DNA from: Bacteroidota bacterium
Lineage (GTDB): Bacteria > Chloroflexota > Anaerolineae > Aggregatilineales > Phototrophicaceae
Direction: 5' to 3'
Assembly (NCBI GenBank): GCA_027492915.1
Contig: JAPUDW010000278.1
Coordinates: 1 to 56,468 of the forward strand
DNA length: 56,468 nt
The first letter of the stretch is position 1, and the number at the start of each line of letters is the position of its first letter. Both the position numbers and the translations under genes were made by a program. The notes under the pieces are model-generated. The model saw nothing but the letters and a program-made list of their open reading frames with translations. It did no database searches and had not been told where the DNA came from. This document shows, piece by piece, positions 7,696-15,692 of the stretch.

Positions 7696-7932
7696 ATGGC
7701 AAAACCACCACAACACCATGTTCAACCGAACGGTAATGGGGATTGGGAGATTAAAAGGACTGGGAGCGAACGTGCTACACGGGTAGTGGAAACAAAAAAG
7801 GAAGCTGAGACAATCGCGCGGGAAATCTCTAAGCGTCAAAACACTGAGTTAGTCATCCATAGAAAAGATGGGACTATCGAGCGTAAAGATAGTCATGGTA
7901 ATGATCCTAATCCTCCAAAGGATAAAAAATAG
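7696..7932 (+). CDS. DUF2188-like small protein
   Basis: A 78-residue, highly charged protein. HHVQPNGNGDWEIKRTGSER, then an AEAIAREI-like helix (KKEAETIAREISKRQNTELV), VIHRKDGTI and a final DPNPPKDKK match the DUF2188 pattern (a short beta-alpha-beta module ending in DPxPP). No enzymatic residues are apparent. ATG 7696 follows GAGGA (7681-7685). It is the last gene of the presumptive transcript from 7018 and is closed by a strong terminator. Confidence 0.8.
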   Translation: MAKPPQHHVQPNGNGDWEIKRTGSERATRVVETKKEAETIAREISKRQNTELVIHRKDGTIERKDSHGNDPNPPKDKK

Positions 7933-7943
7933 ACACGATTGTA

Positions 7944-7975
7944 AAAAGAGGTGGACATGATGTCCACCTCTTTTG
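7944..7975. terminator. Bidirectional terminator after the DUF2188 gene
   Basis: AAAAGAGGTGGACA and TGTCCACCTCTTTT are perfectly complementary around a TGA loop. T-runs occur on both strands. Confidence 0.9.
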
Positions 7976-8003
7976 ATTTTCTGAAGCAATTATGAGAGCC
8001 TAC

Positions 8004-8035
8004 AAAAAATCCCCGCTCACTAGCAGGGATTTTTT
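8004..8035. terminator. Bidirectional terminator with AAAAATCCC/GGGATTTTT stem
   Basis: AAAAAATCCC ... GGGATTTTTT with an inner GCT/AGC pair. The same stem recurs in terminators at 16838-16868 and 19163-19193. It can end the minus-strand msrC transcript. Confidence 0.85.
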
Positions 8036-8059
8036 ACGTCGGGCTGATGAAGCGAGGAG

Positions 8060-8119
8060 TTACTCGACGATTTGGGCGTGTTCGATGAGGTTGCCGAAGG
8101 GGTCGGTGGTTACGGTATA
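8060..8119 (-). pseudogene. C-terminal remnant of a VOC-family gene
   Basis: Just downstream of msrC the minus strand reads YTVTTDPFGNLIEHAQIVE then stop (TAA at 8062-8060). This is the characteristic end of glyoxalase-like proteins (DPxGNxIE). No matching upstream part exists: the same frame runs into the msrC coding region. It looks like a leftover tail after deletion of the rest of the gene. Short, so chance similarity is possible. Confidence 0.4.
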
Positions 8120-8607
8120 TCGGTGAGTCGAATGAGACTCTCGACGATGGCTTCTAGGGCTGCTGCATCTTCACGGTTAAAGCGTTGGAGGATGGGGCTA
8201 TCCACATCGAGAACGCCGATGAGTTGACCATCGTTTATGATCGGCACGACGATTTCCGAGAGTGACGCGCTGTCACAAACAATGTGACCGGGGAATTGAT
8301 TCACATCATCAACAACAATGGTTGCACGCTGTTGAGCCGATGTACCGCAGACACCTTTGCCCAAGGGGATGCGCACACACGCCGGTTTGCCCTGGAATGG
8401 GCCAAGCACAAGGTCATTACCGCGCAGAATGTAGAAGCCTGCCCAATTGAGATCGGGCAAGGTGTTGTAGATCAAGGCGGCGCAGTTGGCAAGATTAGCG
8501 ATAAAGTCCCGCTCATTCTCGAAAACACTTTCGATTTGAGCGAGCATCAGGTTATAAAGTTCAGTTTTCGCGCTGAGTTGACTAGGCGCGGCTTCGATAT
8601 GATTCAT
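8110..8607 (-). CDS. msrC: Free methionine-(R)-sulfoxide reductase (GAF fold)
   Basis: A 165-residue single GAF-domain enzyme that reduces free L-methionine-R-sulfoxide in the cytosol. The sequence has WAGFYIL, LGPFQGKPACVRIPLGKGVC, HIVCDSASLSEIVVP and IGVLDVDSP, the full fRMsr pattern. The three family cysteines are present (PACV, GVCG and IVCDS), so redox chemistry and thioredoxin-type recycling should be intact. Length matches the family (about 155-165). It is transcribed alone, upstream of a VOC remnant and the terminator at 8004-8035. Confidence 0.9.
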   Translation of the reverse strand: MNHIEAAPSQLSAKTELYNLMLAQIESVFENERDFIANLANCAALIYNTLPDLNWAGFYILRGNDLVLGPFQGKPACVRIPLGKGVCGTSAQQRATIVVDDVNQFPGHIVCDSASLSEIVVPIINDGQLIGVLDVDSPILQRFNREDAAALEAIVESLIRLTDIP

Positions 8608-8881
8608 GTAAGGCTTCTTTCGCGGCTGAGTGTGAACAGAAACACTTTAACACCGAGTTCGTGCAAACTGTAACCCAAATATGCCATCTCTGGCAGTATC
8701 CAGTTGAACCAAGTGGGTTAAAGTCATCCGTATCAACCATCTCAAAATTTATTACGCGTATGCGCTGAAATGATTAGGGATGTTTAATCGGTATAATTGA
8801 CCGAGAAGCGCGACCTAGCAGGATTCCCTACAAGAAATATGCGGTTTATTGCGACGCCTATAACCTATTCTCGGTTGGAAC

Positions 8882-11023
8882 ATGACTATGACACTGATTG
8901 AACTCGACAATCCGTATACGCTGATGTTAGCCGATTTACGCTCACGCATCCTTGACCGGGTGCTGTTGACTGCGGCCATTGGCGTGTCTGCGGCAGTGCT
9001 GCTGGGCAATTTTATGACCGGCGTACCGCAAACAGCGACGATGGCACTGTGGTTTTTCGCAGTCGTGGGATGCGCCGGTTGTTACGGCTTAAAAGGCTAT
9101 TCATCGCAATTGGCCGGTTATGCCGCGTTGGGTACCGGTTTGGTGCTGATCGCCATCGGGACTGTCGTTTTAGGGGAGGCGTCATTTTTATATCTGTTTC
9201 CGGTGCTTATCATTGCAGCCCGATTCATCTGTGGGGCTGTTGAAACGCTGCTGGTTTCGATCATCGCCTCGGTGTTTATTATCGTACTTCAAGTTTATAT
9301 GCCAGAGAACCCGACTGCCGCCAGCAGTTTGCTCATCCTGTGGATTTCCTATTTCTTGACACAGATGATGCTCGAAGGCGTGATGGGCGAACTGAAAACG
9401 GTTAATCAATATCAACGCTACTCCGTCAGCCAAATGCAAGAGGCACGCAGTAACCGCGCGGTACTGGCGCAGCGCACCAAGATGCTGGATGAGGCCACAC
9501 AGAACCTGCAATATGCCAACAGTCAACTGCGGGACGCACGGCGCACGGCAGAAACCGCCCGTCAGCTCAAAGCACAATTTGCAGCCAACGTCAGCCATGA
9601 ACTGCGAACGCCGATCAACCTGATTACGGGTTTTTCAGAGATGATTGTGTCGTCGCCGGCTTCGTATGCGGTACGGCTGCCAGCGCCTTACTGGTCGGAC
9701 ATCAATACCATCTACCGGAATGCACGCCATTTGCAGAGTCTCATCAATGATATTCTCGATGTCTCGCAAATTGAGGCGGGACAGATGGCAATTGTGAAAG
9801 AGGAAATTCATCCCGCCACGATTCTGAATGAAGCCGCCGATATGCTACGTGAACAGATTCAGTACAAGGGGTTGGTGCTTAACCTGAATATATCGCCGGA
9901 GTTACCCATCTTGTGGCTCGACCGTGTGCGCATCCGGCAGGTGCTCATCAATTTACTCGGCAACGCGCTGCGCTTTACGGACACGGGGTTTATCTCGTTG
10001 AGTGCTTCGTTCCAAGAAGAACATGTGCTGATTACGGTCGCGGACAGCGGCGAGGGTATCCCACAAGTAGAACTTCAGCGCGTCTTTGAGGAGTTCCATC
10101 AAGCCGACAACTCACTCACGCGGCAGTACACAGGGTCGGGATTGGGGTTAACTTTAAGTAAGCGTTTTGTGGAAATGCACAGCGGTAAGATATGGGTTGA
10201 AAGCGAAGGTGAGGCGGGGAAAGGCAGTCAGTTTTATATGGCGCTGCCGGTCGAAGACCCGACCCTCAGCCAGCCGATGACGACTGCACAGCCGCCCCAA
10301 AGCGCCCAAAAAATGCGGCACTTTGTTGTTGTCGATGATGACACCGTGGTACTGCAATTGTTTAAACGCTATGTTACCAAACACAAGGTCATTAGCACGA
10401 CCGACATCACACAGGTTACTGGCATGGCTGACATGGTAAAACCGTCTGCGATTGTCATGGATGCAAAGTACGCCCAACAACTTGACCCTGCCGCCCGCGA
10501 ACACCTTGGCGAGATTGCGCCACTGATTACCTGCCCGATGCCCAGCGGTCGGCGTATTATGCAAAACCTCGGCGTGCGAGATTATCTGGTAAAACCCGTC
10601 ACGCAACCCATCTTGCAAGAGGCGATTGCACGGTTGGCGCAGCCCATCAAATCGGTGTTGATCGTGGACGACGACCAAGAAATTGTGCGCCTGTTCAGCC
10701 GGATGATTGAAGCAATGTCTGACCAGTATCAGGTGCGAAAAGCCTACAGCGGACTCGAAGGCATGGCTTTGATGCAAATGCAACCGCCGGATCTAGTGCT
10801 GCTGGACTTGCTGATGCCGGATATTGATGGTTTGACGCTCATCGAACGCATGAAAGCCCAGCCTGAACTGGCGCAAATTCCGGTCATCATGATTTCGGCG
10901 CGGGGTGCATCCGAGTCGGTCGCCAGCCCGCTTCAAGGCACGCTGTCCATCAAAAAGCAGAATGGGTTTCAGCCTATCGAGTTGGTGCGATGCATTGATG
11001 ACATTGTTGAGAACCTTACTTAA
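8882..11023 (+). CDS. Hybrid sensor histidine kinase with two C-terminal receiver domains
   Basis: A 713-residue membrane kinase. Residues 25-165 hold about six short hydrophobic helices and no large external sensor, followed by a coiled coil (about 170-230). HisKA has the phospho-acceptor His239 in NVSHELRTP. HATPase_c follows with N-box LINLLGNALRFT, DSGEGIP and GSGLGLTL. Then comes a receiver-like domain (FVVVDDDTVVLQLF, MDAK) that lacks a clear conserved Lys, and a better one (VLIVDDDQEIV, Asp in LLDLLMPDIDG). It faces the response-regulator gene, and the two 3' ends overlap by 8 bp. Signal unknown. Confidence 0.9.
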   Translation: MTMTLIELDNPYTLMLADLRSRILDRVLLTAAIGVSAAVLLGNFMTGVPQTATMALWFFAVVGCAGCYGLKGYSSQLAGYAALGTGLVLIAIGTVVLGEASFLYLFPVLIIAARFICGAVETLLVSIIASVFIIVLQVYMPENPTAASSLLILWISYFLTQMMLEGVMGELKTVNQYQRYSVSQMQEARSNRAVLAQRTKMLDEATQNLQYANSQLRDARRTAETARQLKAQFAANVSHELRTPINLITGFSEMIVSSPASYAVRLPAPYWSDINTIYRNARHLQSLINDILDVSQIEAGQMAIVKEEIHPATILNEAADMLREQIQYKGLVLNLNISPELPILWLDRVRIRQVLINLLGNALRFTDTGFISLSASFQEEHVLITVADSGEGIPQVELQRVFEEFHQADNSLTRQYTGSGLGLTLSKRFVEMHSGKIWVESEGEAGKGSQFYMALPVEDPTLSQPMTTAQPPQSAQKMRHFVVVDDDTVVLQLFKRYVTKHKVISTTDITQVTGMADMVKPSAIVMDAKYAQQLDPAAREHLGEIAPLITCPMPSGRRIMQNLGVRDYLVKPVTQPILQEAIARLAQPIKSVLIVDDDQEIVRLFSRMIEAMSDQYQVRKAYSGLEGMALMQMQPPDLVLLDLLMPDIDGLTLIERMKAQPELAQIPVIMISARGASESVASPLQGTLSIKKQNGFQPIELVRCIDDIVENLT

Positions 11024-12215
11024 ACCACCGCGCAAGCAGGTTGACAAACTCCTGCTGACCGGGCGGTTTGTGAATGAAGCCATCAGCATCCAGCGACATC
11101 ACCAGATCAGCCGCGTCGAGAACGGAACACACGACAACCGGAATATGGTGGGTTTGCGGATTGGTTTTGAACTTTTGCAAGATCTCAAAGCCATCTTGAT
11201 GCGGCAGCATAATATCCAGAATGATAAGCTGCGGCTTTTGATTTTGGGCGGCAGCGAAGGCTTGCTCACCATCCCGCGCGGCGATGAGATCAAAGGGTTG
11301 GTTGGCGAGATAGCGCCGGAACAGTGCCACCACGTCAGGGTTATCATCCACAATCAGGATGGTATATTGGCGGTGCGGCAGCCAAATCTCATAGGCAGGC
11401 GGGGATGATACCCAGCGCAGTTCGCCGCCGATGGTCGCCAGCATCTTTTGCAGGCTTTCGTTGCGCTGCACGTCTAAAAGCAAGGTTTCATCAGTGGGAT
11501 GCGCACTTTGAATATGCCCTCGGATGATGATCCAATCCTCGTATGAGGTGTAATCAAAGCGCAGTTCCGAACCGGATGCGAGGTTAACGATCAAACTTGA
11601 GCAAAGAGAAAGCGTGATCTGGCGCAGGAGAACACGGTCAACCGTCACGTAGATCGAGCCGCTGCCGGAACCGCGCGTCAACTGCACATCACGCTGCGCC
11701 GCAAGGTTTTTACAGGCGTCGATTACCCCATCGAGCAAGGTATCAAGATCAACCCGTATTTGATCATCGGCCTGATTTAAGCTGGCAATTTCACTTTCGA
11801 TGGATATTTCGCCAATGAGATTGTGTTCACTGTTAGCGGGAATAACCGCATCCGTATTCAACAGGAGCGTAATCAGGATTTCGACCGCTTTGGCATGTTC
11901 ACGGAAGTACTGCCGCCGGCTCAGGGTAAGCTGATTGAGGATATCCTCGATCTCGTATTGATGAATGTAGCGAAGCATCAACACATTGTAGGCACGCGAG
12001 TCTTTTTCTCGCCCTGCTGCGCTGGCATCCGGTTGCAAGCGTTCGATGGTTTTGGCGACATGATCGCGAAAATGCTGCACCCGTAATGCGTCCGTGGAAT
12101 CAGGAAACAGGTGCGCCAAGAGTGGGTGTTGGTAGAGAAAAGCATAATCATAAAAATGCGTGAGGCAATTTTGTAGCTGCTGCTCAACATTATTGAGCAA
12201 TTCAAAATCCGACAT
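11016..12215 (-). CDS. Response regulator with N-terminal degenerate kinase-like region
   Basis: A 399-residue soluble protein. The C-terminal receiver (about 280-399) is complete: ILIVDDNPDVV acidic pocket, phospho-acceptor in LIILDIMLPHQDG, VVVCSVLD and the KP pair in IHKPPGQQ. Residues 150-275 resemble a HATPase_c fold (LLRQITLSLCSSLI, LATIGGELRWVS, YEIWLPH) but lack the N-box Asn and the glycine boxes, so catalysis is unlikely. Residues 1-130 are helical without a conserved HisKA His. There is no DNA-binding output domain. Convergent with the hybrid kinase, which may be its partner (inference from position). Confidence 0.8.
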   Translation of the reverse strand: MSDFELLNNVEQQLQNCLTHFYDYAFLYQHPLLAHLFPDSTDALRVQHFRDHVAKTIERLQPDASAAGREKDSRAYNVLMLRYIHQYEIEDILNQLTLSRRQYFREHAKAVEILITLLLNTDAVIPANSEHNLIGEISIESEIASLNQADDQIRVDLDTLLDGVIDACKNLAAQRDVQLTRGSGSGSIYVTVDRVLLRQITLSLCSSLIVNLASGSELRFDYTSYEDWIIIRGHIQSAHPTDETLLLDVQRNESLQKMLATIGGELRWVSSPPAYEIWLPHRQYTILIVDDNPDVVALFRRYLANQPFDLIAARDGEQAFAAAQNQKPQLIILDIMLPHQDGFEILQKFKTNPQTHHIPVVVCSVLDAADLVMSLDADGFIHKPPGQQEFVNLLARWFK

Positions 12216-12394
12216 AAGGTCATATCTTCCAAAAAACTATTTCGGCACTAAATTGGCACCCAATTGTCACCGGACTTGGATTAGTCTGATATTTAGGGAA
12301 ATTACACAATCTGACAGGTGACAGGAGGTGTTATAGACAAGAAAACCGGACGTTCCGCAAATTATACATCTTGAAAAGAAGGGAAGAAAATATC

Positions 12395-13726
12395 ATGCAA
12401 AAGACATTATTCCGATTAACGCTGCTATTCGGATTGCTGGTGGTCAGCAGTGTAAGCATCGCCAGTGCGCAAGATAAAACGGTTGTGACCTACTGGACGT
12501 GGAACGCGGCGGCTTACGGCAACCCCGGCCAAATGGTCAACGATCAACCCTCGGTCAGCTTCGCGCAAGAGGCATTTGAGGCCGCACACCCTGAAATTGA
12601 TCTGGATGTCAAAATCCTATCTTACAACGATTATTTGAACCAACTCCAGCTCAACATGGCGGCAGGCACAGGGCCGGACATCGTGGCCTTGCAAGCCGGT
12701 GTTTTGCTGAATAACTATTCCGAGTTTCTGGTTGATTTGACACCCCGCGCACAGGCTGAATGGGGCGACGCATGGGAAGACCGTTTCCTGTCGTTGGGCT
12801 TAGACCAAAGCCGCAATGAGCAAGGGCTGATTGGCTTGCCGATGATGAACTCGGCGGCGGGCTTCCTCTGGTACAACAAGACAATCTTTGACCAGAACAA
12901 CCTGACACCGCCGACGAATTGGGATGAGTGGGTTGCGACCAGCAACGCCTTGAGCGACGCGGGTACTATCGGCTTCTATCATGGCGCGGCGGACTCGTGG
13001 GTGAACCTCGATATGATTATTTCGATTGCCAACGAAGTCGCCCCCGGTAAAATTTACGAAGCCGAAGCCGGTACAATCCCGTGGACTGACCCTGATTTGG
13101 TCAAGGCGATGGATTACTGGAAGCAGATGTTTAGCAATGGCATCATGCAAGAAGGCGCACTGGCAGCGACACAGTATCCCGACGCACACCAGAACTACAC
13201 CTCCGGCAAGGCGGGAATGATGCTCATGGGCGTTTGGAACGACTTCTCGGTGCTAACCAAAGCAGGCGTCGAGGGATCGAAACAAGGCTACGGCTTTACT
13301 GAGGACTATGACTACGCCACCATTCCCTTCCCCGATTTGAACGGCGATGGTAAAACCGGTGTTCCGTTCGGCGGGCCGGATGTGATCGTGGCGATGAACG
13401 CAACCTCGCAGCAGCAAGATGCCGTGTGGACGGTGTTGAGCTGGATGGTCAGCGAAGAGGGTCAAATGCAGCAGGCCAAGCTGCTCAACGTGCCTTCGAT
13501 TAAGGGCGTGCCGTTTGATGACAGCGACGCGACCGGCGACTTTGCCAAGCAGGTGTTGGAAGATCAGATCACCCAGCTTGAAAGTGCGTCGGGCAAACGC
13601 GAGTTCATTTACCCTGACCTCAAGACTGCCCTTTCGGATGCCCTGCAAAGTGTGGCGGCAGGATTGCAGACCCCCGAAGAAGCAATGGCTGCTATCGAGG
13701 CTGTATCCCAGACTATCGAACGGTAA
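12395..13726 (+). CDS. Sugar ABC transporter substrate-binding protein
   Basis: A 443-residue extracellular solute-binding protein of the family-1 (carbohydrate) type. A signal peptide covers residues 1-26 (LLFGLLVVSSVSIASAQ), with no lipobox cysteine, so anchoring is not by lipidation at that site. The mature start VVTYWTWN and internal AAGTGPDIVAL, GLPMMNSAAGFLWYNKTIF and GKAGMMLMGVWN are typical of sugar-binding proteins. Ends with a helical AMAAIEAV segment. ATG 12395 follows AAGGGAAG; a TTG at 12371 would only add eight polar residues. First gene of the importer locus; two permeases follow after a hairpin. Confidence 0.93.
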   Translation: MQKTLFRLTLLFGLLVVSSVSIASAQDKTVVTYWTWNAAAYGNPGQMVNDQPSVSFAQEAFEAAHPEIDLDVKILSYNDYLNQLQLNMAAGTGPDIVALQAGVLLNNYSEFLVDLTPRAQAEWGDAWEDRFLSLGLDQSRNEQGLIGLPMMNSAAGFLWYNKTIFDQNNLTPPTNWDEWVATSNALSDAGTIGFYHGAADSWVNLDMIISIANEVAPGKIYEAEAGTIPWTDPDLVKAMDYWKQMFSNGIMQEGALAATQYPDAHQNYTSGKAGMMLMGVWNDFSVLTKAGVEGSKQGYGFTEDYDYATIPFPDLNGDGKTGVPFGGPDVIVAMNATSQQQDAVWTVLSWMVSEEGQMQQAKLLNVPSIKGVPFDDSDATGDFAKQVLEDQITQLESASGKREFIYPDLKTALSDALQSVAAGLQTPEEAMAAIEAVSQTIER

Positions 13727-13756
13727 ACTTGGGTCATCATTAATCCAACGGAAAGT

Positions 13757-13785
13757 GGCGGGGTGCTTATCGAACGCACCCCGCC
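13757..13785 (+). promoter_or_regulatory. Strong hairpin between binding-protein and permease genes
   Basis: GGCGGGGTGC (13757-13766) and GCACCCCGCC (13776-13785) are perfectly complementary over 10 bp. No T-run follows, so it is more likely an mRNA-stabilising or partial-termination element, as seen after binding-protein genes elsewhere, than a full terminator. Confidence 0.65.
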
Positions 13786-13921
13786 TAACTCTCCTCTATA
13801 GATCTCGCTTTAGCCAGAAATAACCCAACTACTGCGCAGGCATAGAGAAGCATTAAAGTCATCATCGGTCACCGGTGGCACAGCGCCGCTGCGTGAGATG
13901 CTACCGAATATGAGGTTAACC

Positions 13922-14872
13922 GTGACACAAACGAACGTTGAATCGTTTGATAGGAACAGCCAACGAGCTAAAACGGGTGGATTGAACCCGACTCATAAAC
14001 GCCGTATTATCTGGACGAACTATCTTTATATCGTTCCGGTTTTAGTTTTTGCCGCCATCTTCTTCTACTATCCAGTTGGGTATTCAGCACGCATCAGCAC
14101 GCTAGACTGGAACGGCGTAAGCGCCCAGAGCAAGAATGTTGGCTTCCAAAATTATCAAGATATTTTTACGCGGGATCTCATCGTCCGCAAAGCGCTGGGC
14201 AACCAGATTGTGTTTGGTGCGGTGGTCATCATTAGCACCATGACCTTAGGGCTGACAATGGCGATTTTGTTGAAGTCGCGGGCGCGTCTTAAAACAGTTT
14301 ATAAGGTGATCTTCTTTTTGCCGGTCGTGTTGGCCTCAACCGTTTCATCCTACGTTTTCCGGCGCATTTACGATGGCAGCACCGGCGAACTGAATAAAAT
14401 TTTAGCGGCTATCGGCCTCGAATCCGCCACACACCCGTGGTTAGCTGACCCGAATACCGCGCTGGTGGCGCTGATGATCGTCAGCATCTGGCAGGGAACC
14501 GGCTTCAGCTTCATGCTGTATTACGCGGGGCTGACGCAAATTGACGAGGAATTGTACGAAGCGGCGCGGATTGATGGCGCGAATTTCTTCCAGATCATCA
14601 GGAGCATCGTCCTCCCCCTGCTGCGCTCGACCCACTTTTCCTTAATCATCCTCGGTGTGATTAGCATTCTAAAGACCTTCGACATCGTGTTCTTGATCAC
14701 GCAGGGTGGCCCTGCCCGTTCGACCGAATTCCTCTCGACTTACATTTTTAAGCGCGGCTTACTGGAATTTGACGCGGGTTATGCGTCCGCACTGGCGATG
14801 TTGATGATCGGCATCGCCTTGATCCTGACGATTATCCAACTCCGCAACTATTCATTGAACCGGAAAAGTTAG
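13922..14872 (+). CDS. Sugar ABC transporter permease (MalF/UgpA-like)
   Basis: A 316-residue inner-membrane subunit. Six hydrophobic helices are visible after a polar 30-residue N-terminus; the EAA loop EAARIDGANFFQIIRSIVLP occurs about residue 215 and the MalF-type TQGGPARSTEFLSTYIF segment follows. GTG at 13922 is favoured because GAGG (13912-13915) precedes it by 6 bp; an in-frame ATG at 13898 has no ribosome site. The next permease starts 2 bp after its stop, so both are translated together. Confidence 0.92.
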   Translation: MTQTNVESFDRNSQRAKTGGLNPTHKRRIIWTNYLYIVPVLVFAAIFFYYPVGYSARISTLDWNGVSAQSKNVGFQNYQDIFTRDLIVRKALGNQIVFGAVVIISTMTLGLTMAILLKSRARLKTVYKVIFFLPVVLASTVSSYVFRRIYDGSTGELNKILAAIGLESATHPWLADPNTALVALMIVSIWQGTGFSFMLYYAGLTQIDEELYEAARIDGANFFQIIRSIVLPLLRSTHFSLIILGVISILKTFDIVFLITQGGPARSTEFLSTYIFKRGLLEFDAGYASALAMLMIGIALILTIIQLRNYSLNRKS

Positions 14873-14874
14873 AT

Positions 14875-15672
14875 ATGTTTAAAACGACTTCCAGACTCAT
14901 GACGGTGATTTGCCAGATTATCCTAACGGCGTTGGGCATCCTGTTCGCGCTGCCCTTGATCATCATGTTCACGGTGTCGCTGCAAGGGCGCGGGCTGGGT
15001 AATTATCAACTGGCGTTAGCGGTTCCTAATGTCGTCCGCTTTTTCTTAAACAGCATCTTTGTCACGATATGTACGATTGCGCTGGTTTATGTGATAGCGT
15101 CGCTGGCAGCATACGCTTTTTCAAAATTGCGACTGCCGGGGAAAGAGTTCTTTTTCAATGTGATCCTCGTCGGGTTGATGATACCGGGGATTGCCGTCAC
15201 CGTTCCCATTTTTATCCTATTTCGCAACACCCATATTCTCGATACCTACGCTGCGCTGATACTGCCCTTCACCGCGTTCTCGCTGCCCTTTACTGTGCTG
15301 ATGATGCGCAATTATTTCGATGGTATCCCGACTGAACTACTGGATGCCTCGATGATTGACGGTTGCAATTCACTGAATGCGATGTGGTGGATTATCCTGC
15401 CGATTAGCAAAGCGATTTCAATCGTGGTGGTCATCTTGACGTTTCTGGGTTCATGGAACGATTACTTTACGGCGTTGGTTTATGTCCGCAGCGATAGTAT
15501 GCTGCCGATTACCCACCTGCCGAATTTCCTCGTCCGGCTGCAAGGGGTTGCCGCGCCAGACATCGGGCCAGTATTCGCTACACTGGTACTCATCAGCCTA
15601 CCGATCATCATCACCTATATGCTGTTGCAGCGTTATTTTGAAGATGGCATCGTCTCCGGTTCACTTAAGTAA
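14875..15672 (+). CDS. Sugar ABC transporter permease (MalG-like)
   Basis: A 265-residue second permease subunit. Hydrophobic helices start at residue 10 (ILTALGILFALPLIIMF). The EAA-type loop reads LLDASMIDGCNSLNAMWWII (about 160), with Cys in place of the usual small residue after the Gly, and the protein ends YFEDGIVSGSLK as MalG-type permeases do. It follows MalF-like by 2 bp and is itself followed by the WbsX-like gene after 20 bp. No ATPase is encoded nearby. Confidence 0.92.
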   Translation: MFKTTSRLMTVICQIILTALGILFALPLIIMFTVSLQGRGLGNYQLALAVPNVVRFFLNSIFVTICTIALVYVIASLAAYAFSKLRLPGKEFFFNVILVGLMIPGIAVTVPIFILFRNTHILDTYAALILPFTAFSLPFTVLMMRNYFDGIPTELLDASMIDGCNSLNAMWWIILPISKAISIVVVILTFLGSWNDYFTALVYVRSDSMLPITHLPNFLVRLQGVAAPDIGPVFATLVLISLPIIITYMLLQRYFEDGIVSGSLK

Positions 15673-15692
15673 AAATCAATTTGGAGTTATTT

